A stretch of DNA of 20,333 nt from an uncultured Ideonella sp. (GTDB lineage: Bacteria; Pseudomonadota; Gammaproteobacteria; Burkholderiales; Burkholderiaceae). The position numbers were made by a program, and so were the translations under genes. Location of the stretch: contig CAMLGG010000072.1 of NCBI GenBank assembly GCA_946479475.1, forward strand, positions 1 to 20,333, written 5' to 3'. Below the pieces are notes generated by a model. That model did no database searches and was not told the DNA's origin. It worked only from the letters and a program-made list of their open reading frames with translations. Below are positions 15,493-20,333 of the stretch, in pieces. Position 1 is the first letter of the stretch, and each line of letters starts with the position of its first letter.

Positions 15493-16569
15493 TCAGTGCA
15501 CCACCGTCACCCGCGCCGGTGCCTCGGCCGCCAGCGGCTCCAGATCGAGGTGCGGAAGCAGGTTGGGCAGCGGCCTGGCCGGCACGTAGCCACGGGCCAT
15601 CGCCCAGCGGGCCTCGTCCTCCCAGGTGATCAGCTGCGACTGGCGCTGATCGACCCGGAGGGACAGGTCCGTCCACTGCGATCGCAGTTCGGCGGGCGTC
15701 AGGTTCAGGCGCCGTGCCACCAGCGAAAGGGCCTTCTGCGGCTGCTGGCGCAGGAAGACCTCGGCCTGCAGCAGGGCACGCAGGAAGCGGCGCATGACCT
15801 GTGGATCGGCCGCCAGGGCCGACTGGCTGCCGACGACGACGTGGGTGGTGGTGTAGGACAGCGGCGCGGTGAACGTGAGCCCGCCGGAGCCGAGTGCGCG
15901 CTCGGCCTCCTGCCGAACGGGTTGCCAGGTGGCTACGGCGTCGACTGAGCCCTCGGCCAGCGCCGCGACCAGGCGATTGGGCGCGAGATCGACCTGCTCC
16001 AATGCGTGCGCCGGCAAGCGCTGCCGGATCATCCAGGCCCAGAGGAAGTACTCGCCGCTGGTGCCGAGGGTGACGCCCACGCGCTTGCCGGCCAGGTCCG
16101 CGGGCCCGGCGATGCCGCGGTCGCCGCGGGCGATGACGGCCATCTCGGTATTCACGCTGGCAACGCTGGCCAGCACGCTCCAGGGCTGGCCCTGCAGCAC
16201 GCCCACGACGAATGGCACCTCGGCCGCCGCGGCCAGGTCGGCCTCGCCGGCCGCCAGCTTGTCCAGCGCAGCCTTGCCATGGCTCACGGGGACCAGTTGC
16301 ACGGCCACGCCCTGCGCTGCAAACGCATCGATCGCCGCTGCGAGGTGCAGCAGGCTCGCGTGCGGCGTGGACGACACGGCCACCCGCAGCGGGTTCCCCC
16401 CTTCGCCTGGCGTGGCGGCGTGCACCCATGCGGTCGCCCATGCAAGAGCCATCGCGGCCAGCGCCCGCCATGCCGGCGGCCGCCATCCCGCAAAGAAGCC
16501 CGGGAGGCACCGGGCCCGCACTTGATACGCAGGGACCGGCGAGGTCCCCGCGAGGAAATGGACACCCAC
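15493..16569 (-). CDS. Periplasmic solute-binding protein, NMT1/SsuA-TauA-like
   Basis: An exported binding protein of the nitrate/sulfonate/taurine/thiamine-precursor group (type II periplasmic fold). The mature part starts near residue 52 and shows LRVAVSSTPHASLLHLA, ADLAAAAEVPFVVG, DLAGKRVGVTLGTSGEYFL (about 158-176) and SVDAVATWQP (about 208-217), the typical hinge and ligand-pocket blocks. The start is uncertain. GTG 16569 has GGGAGAG five nt upstream and gives 358 residues with a long N-region. GTG 16521 gives a more ordinary signal peptide (R-rich, then ALAAMALAWATAWVHA). No permease or ATPase gene is near. It heads the signalling operon, so a sensory rather than transport role is inferred. 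The ligand is unknown; sulfonates or related anions are possible. Confidence 0.82.
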   Translation of the reverse strand: MGVHFLAGTSPVPAYQVRARCLPGFFAGWRPPAWRALAAMALAWATAWVHAATPGEGGNPLRVAVSSTPHASLLHLAAAIDAFAAQGVAVQLVPVSHGKAALDKLAAGEADLAAAAEVPFVVGVLQGQPWSVLASVASVNTEMAVIARGDRGIAGPADLAGKRVGVTLGTSGEYFLWAWMIRQRLPAHALEQVDLAPNRLVAALAEGSVDAVATWQPVRQEAERALGSGGLTFTAPLSYTTTHVVVGSQSALAADPQVMRRFLRALLQAEVFLRQQPQKALSLVARRLNLTPAELRSQWTDLSLRVDQRQSQLITWEDEARWAMARGYVPARPLPNLLPHLDLEPLAAEAPARVTVVH

Positions 16570-16797
16570 AACGACTCTCCCTGTCCCTCGGCTTGTCCTG
16601 CCGCTCGGTGGTTGGATGGGCTGGCATCCCGGTCTCGCGCCGGTTGCGCTGCTGGTGCAGGGTACGTCCTGCCACGGCGGCTGACAAGCCTGTCTGGCCC
16701 GAGGCGGGAACCCACGTGCTTGCGCGCGGGCCGCGGCCTGGCGCAACATCGGGGCGTCCACACCAACCGCGTCTGCAAGTACAGGGAGAGAAAGACG
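16570..16797. promoter_or_regulatory. Divergent promoter region of the signalling and sulfotransferase operons
   Basis: This 228-bp spacer must hold promoters for both flanking operons. It contains two dyads that could be operators: GCAGG-GTACGT-CCTGC (16657-16672) and GACA-AGCC-TGTC (16683-16694). No confident -35/-10 pair could be picked on either strand. Shared regulation is possible but not shown. Confidence 0.35.
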
Positions 16798-17691
16798 GTG
16801 GGTGACGCGCGTGCGCCATTTCTCGTGCTGGCCCACCATCGGTCCGGCTCCAATCTGCTGAACGACCTGTTGCAGGCCCACCCTTGCGTCGAGTGCCTGA
16901 ACGAGCCGTTCTCGATGCACACGCCGTTCTTTCGCGAGACCGACCTGCAAGGCTGGAAGGCGCACGACTACGAGCCGGGCCGCCTGCATCGGGCGCTGCC
17001 CGAGGGCGACGAACTGCGGCCCTTCCTGCAAGGCTTGCGCGACTACCTCGAATGCTCGCACGCCGGCCGAGTGCTCGGCTTCAAGGAGACGGGGCTGTTC
17101 GGCAAGCTCGGATGGCTGCACGCCTTCATGCCGCGCCTGAAGGTCATCTTCCTGCGCCGCGATCCGCGCGCCATCGTTTCATCCGTGCTGCGCAGCGGCC
17201 TGATCGGATTCTGGGATTACCCCGCACTCGTGCCACCCGCGTTCGAGCGCTGCTTCGGCCGGGCCGTGATGCCGGCCTGGCCGCGGCACAGCCGGGAGGA
17301 GCAGGCGGCGCTGGCCGCGATGAGCGTCGCCGTGCGCTACGAGCTCGCGCGCCGGGAGCTCCCCGGCATCGAGCATGTCGCAACCGACCTTGAGGCCATT
17401 GCCCGGCAGCCGGCGCAGACACTGGCCATGCTGTGGCGCTTCCTCGGCGTGCCGGATCACGCCGGGCCGCTGCAGTTCATGTCGGGGCGCCAGGGCGCCA
17501 GCCGGGGCGATTCGTTCTCGTCGTTTCGCGAGCCCTCGTCGGCCCTGGAAGGCTGGCGCCGGCACCTCGGCTCGCCCGAGCTGCAAGCGATCGAAGCCGT
17601 TTGGCAGGCGGCGGGTTGGCCGCGATTGGAAGAACAAGGCAGGCAGGATTCCCATGAGACCCAGGACAGCCCTCGCCCGGCGCTACGTTGA
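16798..17691 (+). CDS. Sulfotransferase family protein
   Basis: A cytoplasmic enzyme of 297 residues expected to move sulfate from PAPS to an unknown acceptor. The 5'-phosphosulfate loop is at the N-terminus, FLVLAHHRSGSNLLNDLL (8-25), and the 3'-phosphate-binding segment is FLRRDPRAIVSSVLRSG (about 118-134), both in the expected positions. Conserved N35-E36-P37 follows strand 2, and the C-terminal lobe has LAMLWRFLGVP (209-219). The start chosen is GTG 16798, nine nt after GGGAG, which puts the PAPS loop at the normal distance from the N-terminus; a longer in-frame frame upstream is antisense to the binding protein gene and is discarded. The next gene starts inside its 3' end (38-nt overlap), so it leads a three-gene operon. 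The acceptor could be a glycan, lipid or small metabolite. Confidence 0.85.
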   Translation: MGDARAPFLVLAHHRSGSNLLNDLLQAHPCVECLNEPFSMHTPFFRETDLQGWKAHDYEPGRLHRALPEGDELRPFLQGLRDYLECSHAGRVLGFKETGLFGKLGWLHAFMPRLKVIFLRRDPRAIVSSVLRSGLIGFWDYPALVPPAFERCFGRAVMPAWPRHSREEQAALAAMSVAVRYELARRELPGIEHVATDLEAIARQPAQTLAMLWRFLGVPDHAGPLQFMSGRQGASRGDSFSSFREPSSALEGWRRHLGSPELQAIEAVWQAAGWPRLEEQGRQDSHETQDSPRPALR

Positions 17692-18337
17692 CGAATCGGT
17701 GAGCTGCCGACTGGCGGCAGGCGAGGCGAGGGGCCGCCTGCGAGTGGCCGGCAGCCTCATGACGAGCGAACTGGCTGCCGCCCTGATGAACGAGATCGGC
17801 CTGCCGCCGGAGTCTGCCCACTCGTACCGGTTCGTCAACATGCACATCCCGCGTCGCGCCCTGGCCTATGACCGCCGGCGCGGCCTGTGGCTGCCCGAGC
17901 CGGGCTTCGAGCGCCATCCGGTGTGGGGCCTGAACTGGGAGGCCGCGCAACTGCTGTGCCGACAGCTGGGCGGTCGCCTGCCGCGAGCGGATGAATGGGA
18001 GGCCTTCGCCGCCGGTGGCGAGCCGGGCCCGGCCTATCCCTGGGGCGACGCGCTGCCGACCCCCGAGCTCGCCAACTACGACGAGCACTTCGCCGGCACC
18101 ACGCCGGTCGGCCAGTTCGCCCCCAACGCGCTGGGCCTGTACGACCTGGCTGGCAACCTCGCCGAATGGTGTCTCGACGCGCCGGCGGGCGGACCCAGCC
18201 TCGAGCGGGTCGTCAAGGGCGGGGCCTGGAGCAAGGGGGCGGCCCAATTGCGCATCGCGAGCAGCCGCGCCAAGTGGGCCCGCCTGGGCACCACGACGAT
18301 CGGGGTGCGTACCGTGTGGGAGGATGGATGGCCATGA
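17654..18337 (+). CDS. SUMF1/FGE-sulfatase-fold protein, probably not a formylglycine-generating enzyme
   Basis: A 227-residue protein with a C-type-lectin-like SUMF1 domain at about 85-222. The signatures are PVWGLNWEAAQLLCRQLGGR (89-108), LPRADEWEAFAAGG (109-122), YPWGD (128-132), TPVGQFAPNALGLYDLAGNL (150-169), AEWCLD and VVKGGAWSKG (187-196), ending IGVR. The cysteine pair used by formylglycine-generating enzymes near the C-terminal R-x-A-x-R segment is absent (the corresponding stretch reads QLRIASSRAKWARLG), and the metal-binding His set of EgtB-like enzymes is not evident. A different or non-catalytic role is therefore likely. The first 80 residues are unassigned. The start ATG 17654 has GCAGGA 5 nt upstream. 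It overlaps the sulfotransferase by 38 nt and the phosphatase by 4 nt. Confidence 0.8.
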   Translation: MRPRTALARRYVDESVSCRLAAGEARGRLRVAGSLMTSELAAALMNEIGLPPESAHSYRFVNMHIPRRALAYDRRRGLWLPEPGFERHPVWGLNWEAAQLLCRQLGGRLPRADEWEAFAAGGEPGPAYPWGDALPTPELANYDEHFAGTTPVGQFAPNALGLYDLAGNLAEWCLDAPAGGPSLERVVKGGAWSKGAAQLRIASSRAKWARLGTTTIGVRTVWEDGWP

Positions 18338-19050
18338 AGCTGGTGATCTTCGACCTGGACGACACGCTGATCGACTTCGCGTCGACGCGGCAGGAGGCCT
18401 ATCGCCATATCGGCGAGATGCTGAAGCGCGAAGGCCACGCGGCCGAGGACTACCTGCAGGCCTGCGCCTCGGTGGACCGCCCGCTCTTCGCCCGCTTCGA
18501 GCGCGGCGAGCTCAGCCGCGCCGAGTACCGGGCCCGGCGCTTCCTGGAGCCTTTCGAGCGCCTGCGCTGCGTCCCGCGGGAAGGGCTGGTGGAAGAGATC
18601 AACCGCCTGTTCATGGACTGCGTGAACGACAGCCCGCTGCTGCACGAGGATGCCCTGCCGGCGCTGCGCAGGTTGAATGCCCAGGGCCTGAGGACCGCGA
18701 TCCTCACCAACGGGCCTTCGGACGGCCAGCGCCGCAAGCTGCGCGCGACCGGGCTTGACGATGTCGTCGAGCTGGTGGCCATCGGCGAGGAAATCGGCGC
18801 CAGCAAGCCGCTTGCCCGTGCCTTCTGGCATGTGCTGCGGCACTTCGGCGTCGCGCCCGAGGAGGCGCTGATGGTGGGTGATTCACCCGAGCTCGATCAC
18901 GACGCCGCTCGCGCTGCCGGCCTGGATGCCCTGCTGCTCGACCGGGCCGGCCAGCACGGCGGCGGAGCGCGGGCCTGCGTGGCTTCGCTGCACGCGGTGC
19001 TGGCACCCCCGGACGTGGTCAGGGACCGGCCGCGGCAGCGCCCGACTTGA
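18334..19050 (+). CDS. HAD-superfamily phosphatase (subfamily IA)
   Basis: A 238-residue hydrolase, probably a phosphatase for a small phosphorylated metabolite. Motif I is FDLDDTLID with nucleophile D7 and general acid D9, motif II is T125-N126 in ILTNG, motif III is K158 in SKP, and motif IV is GDSPELDHD (182-190). A helical cap of about 80 residues between motifs I and II (15-100) fits subfamily IA (phosphoglycolate phosphatase or YjjG-like). The ATG at 18334 overlaps the preceding stop as ATGA; an in-frame ATG at 18328 would add two residues. GGGAGG lies upstream at 18318-18323. Its 3' end overlaps the convergent secreted protein gene by 32 nt. It may act on the product or by-product of the sulfotransferase pathway, for example PAP, but that is a guess. 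Confidence 0.9.
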   Translation: MKLVIFDLDDTLIDFASTRQEAYRHIGEMLKREGHAAEDYLQACASVDRPLFARFERGELSRAEYRARRFLEPFERLRCVPREGLVEEINRLFMDCVNDSPLLHEDALPALRRLNAQGLRTAILTNGPSDGQRRKLRATGLDDVVELVAIGEEIGASKPLARAFWHVLRHFGVAPEEALMVGDSPELDHDAARAAGLDALLLDRAGQHGGGARACVASLHAVLAPPDVVRDRPRQRPT

Positions 19051-19408
19051 GACCGGCGTGCCTGTCCGCCGGCTTGGTCATGCACAGGCCCGAGCGCAGC
19101 ACCCAACCGTTGCCGCCCTTCTCCTGCTGCAGCGTGACGATGTCGAAGTACAGCCGCCCGTCGGGGTCGCGCTGGCGAACGAAATCGATCTGGCAGGCGG
19201 CGCCGGGGCCGGGCTTGAGCGGCTGGCAGTGGGCAGCCTGGATCAGCAGGTCCTCGGCATGCTCGCCCGGCGGCTTGCCGCGGGTGGCGATGTAGGCCGC
19301 TTCGTAGGCGGCCTGGATGCCCGGCGCATCCGGCAGCGGCACGGCGGCGCAAGGCGCAGCCGGTGCGAGCAACGCCGCCAGCGGCACCGCAAGCGTGGAT
19401 GCGCGCAT
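19019..19408 (-). CDS. Small secreted protein coupled to multicopper oxidase
   Basis: A 129-residue protein with no family I recognise. An N-terminal signal peptide (MRASTLAVPLAALLAPAAPC, cleavage near 22-23) is followed by a polar domain containing C61, C72 and C109, which could form one disulfide, and a segment RLYFDIVTLQQEKGGNGWVL that looks like paired beta strands. C20 is not in a lipobox. The start codon overlaps the oxidase stop as TGATG (ATG 19408-19406), so translation is coupled and a shared role is likely, perhaps copper handling or substrate delivery, but no His/Met-rich copper motif is present. The 3' end overlaps the convergent phosphatase gene. Confidence 0.7.
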   Translation of the reverse strand: MRASTLAVPLAALLAPAAPCAAVPLPDAPGIQAAYEAAYIATRGKPPGEHAEDLLIQAAHCQPLKPGPGAACQIDFVRQRDPDGRLYFDIVTLQQEKGGNGWVLRSGLCMTKPADRHAGLKSGAAAAGP

Positions 19409-20333
19409 CACTTGTTGGCCCGTACCCGGATGCGGGCCATCATGCCCTCGTCGCTGTGCTCGCCGATGTGGCAGTGATAGGCGAAGTCGCCTGCCACGGT
19501 GAACGGGATCTCCAGCTCCATCGGGTGGGCCACGCACTTGCCGGCCCGCCAGTCGTCGACCGATTCGCAATCGCCATCCGCATGCGGGATGGGCACGTTG
19601 TCGTGCAGGACCCCGCCTCGGTGCTCGACGATGCGGCCGTTGACCACGTCGCGCGAGAGCAGGCTGAACTTGGTCTGGTGGACGTGGAAGTTGTGGTCCT
19701 CGGAGGCGATGTTGACGATCTGCCAGCGCTCCACGGTGGGCGTGTTGCCCGGGCCCAGCGGCAGGCACACCGTCGTCGTCTCGGGGTCGAAGGGAGCGAT
19801 GTCGCGGAAGGTCCCGGCCACGGGCTGCCCGTTCTCGTCCAGCTCCTCGTAGCCCAGGCCGAAGGCGACCGAGCCACCCGGCGTGAAGCCCATGAAGATG
19901 CGGCGCTTGTGGCCGGCAGCCAGGGGTTGGCAATCGGCCTCCGGGCGGAACATGGCGTTGGCCGCACGCAGCTCGGCGCTCATGTGGCGCGGGTCACGCC
20001 ATTCGGCCTGGGCGTCGCCGGTCACCGACAGCAGCTGCGGCGCGTTGGCAGCCGCCGTGCCGCGGAAGGTGACCCGGGCCAGGTCGACCCAGGGCCAGGT
20101 GTCGCCGGCCGGGCCCGTCTGCACCTGGGAGGTGTAGAGCGTGGCCGAGGCGTTGTCGCCCGCCGGGGCCAGGCGGCCCTGGGCGTCGCGGTGGGCCACC
20201 CACAGCTCCACCCGCGAGCTGGGCATCATGCGGATCCGCGTGGCGCACAGCGCCTTGTGAGCGAGCTGGCCGCCGCCCAGGTCGGCCGGGCAGGGCACGG
20301 TGGTGATGCGCGTGCCGGTCATGCTGCGCAGCT
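19408..20333 (-). CDS. Multicopper oxidase, C-terminal part (5' end outside window)
   Basis: The visible 304 residues after an in-frame Met at 20322 end a multicopper oxidase; the frame stays open to the window edge, so the N-terminus is missing. Counting from that Met, H210-x2-H213-x-H215 in EDHNFHVHQTKF and H283-C284-H285-x3-H289-x4-M294 in YHCHIGEHSDEGM supply the type 1 and trinuclear copper ligands of the last cupredoxin domain. The axial Met suggests a moderate-potential blue site. The protein should be periplasmic and oxidise phenols, metal ions or copper(I) with O2. Several extra cysteines (C11, C26, C131, C186, C251, C263) suggest disulfides. The following secreted protein gene overlaps its stop by one base. 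The specific subfamily (CopA-like, laccase-like) cannot be told from this half. Confidence 0.88.
   Translation of the reverse strand, partial: LRSMTGTRITTVPCPADLGGGQLAHKALCATRIRMMPSSRVELWVAHRDAQGRLAPAGDNASATLYTSQVQTGPAGDTWPWVDLARVTFRGTAAANAPQLLSVTGDAQAEWRDPRHMSAELRAANAMFRPEADCQPLAAGHKRRIFMGFTPGGSVAFGLGYEELDENGQPVAGTFRDIAPFDPETTTVCLPLGPGNTPTVERWQIVNIASEDHNFHVHQTKFSLLSRDVVNGRIVEHRGGVLHDNVPIPHADGDCESVDDWRAGKCVAHPMELEIPFTVAGDFAYHCHIGEHSDEGMMARIRVRANK

Noticed and set aside
13750..15948. Plus-strand open frame of about 730 codons across the kinase genes
   Set aside because: It crosses gene boundaries of a clear minus-strand operon and its translation has no recognisable domain.
17654..18337. SUMF1/C-type-lectin-like domain as a possible diversity-generating retroelement target
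   Set aside because: No reverse transcriptase, template repeat or A-rich variable 3' repeat is present in the window, and the gene sits in a tight operon.
1..20333. tRNA or rRNA genes, CRISPR arrays, insertion sequences, phage or integrase genes
   Set aside because: None was visible on reading both strands; no spaced direct repeats of CRISPR type, no transposase motifs and no terminal inverted repeats were found.

Overview
The window looks like chromosome of a high-GC betaproteobacterium, most likely Burkholderiales near the Rubrivivax/Leptothrix/Piscinibacter group. This is inferred from base composition (roughly 70% G+C by eye), the gene families present (ProQ with long disordered tails, B12-dependent ribonucleotide reductase, an NAD-type formate dehydrogenase catalytic subunit) and dense, often overlapping genes. 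No tRNA, rRNA, CRISPR array, insertion sequence or phage gene is visible, and no species can be named without a search.

Layout. 1-1430 (+): C-terminal part of a formate dehydrogenase alpha subunit. 1602-2372 (+): secreted beta-helix protein, convergent with 2391-5474 (-), a large bifunctional penicillin-binding protein. 5657-6421 (+): short-chain dehydrogenase. 6440-7660 (-): three tandem, mutually similar miniproteins of 66-69 residues with a single predicted membrane helix. Each has the same kind of promoter and ribosome binding site, and two have matching intrinsic terminators. 7744-8592 (-): ProQ/FinO RNA chaperone, divergent from 8817-11765 (+), nrdJ. 11766-11987: a hairpin-rich spacer with three copies of a repeat of about 34 bp. 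11988-16569 (-): a four-gene signalling operon, in transcription order a periplasmic solute-binding protein, a membrane histidine kinase, a stand-alone receiver, and a receiver-kinase-receiver hybrid. 16798-19050 (+): sulfotransferase, SUMF1-fold protein and HAD phosphatase with overlapping ends. 19019-20333 (-): a multicopper oxidase (N-terminus outside the window) translationally coupled to a small secreted protein.

How the parts may work together. The binding protein and kinases form a candidate sensory relay: the binding protein is alone, without permease or ATPase, and its stop is 12 nt from the kinase start. No protein in the relay has a DNA-binding or enzymatic output domain, so its target lies elsewhere. 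The divergently transcribed sulfotransferase operon shares a 228-bp promoter region with it, which makes common control possible but unproven. The best candidate for something undescribed is the tandem miniprotein family, because its promoters, Shine-Dalgarno regions, terminators and protein motif all point to duplication of a whole expression unit.
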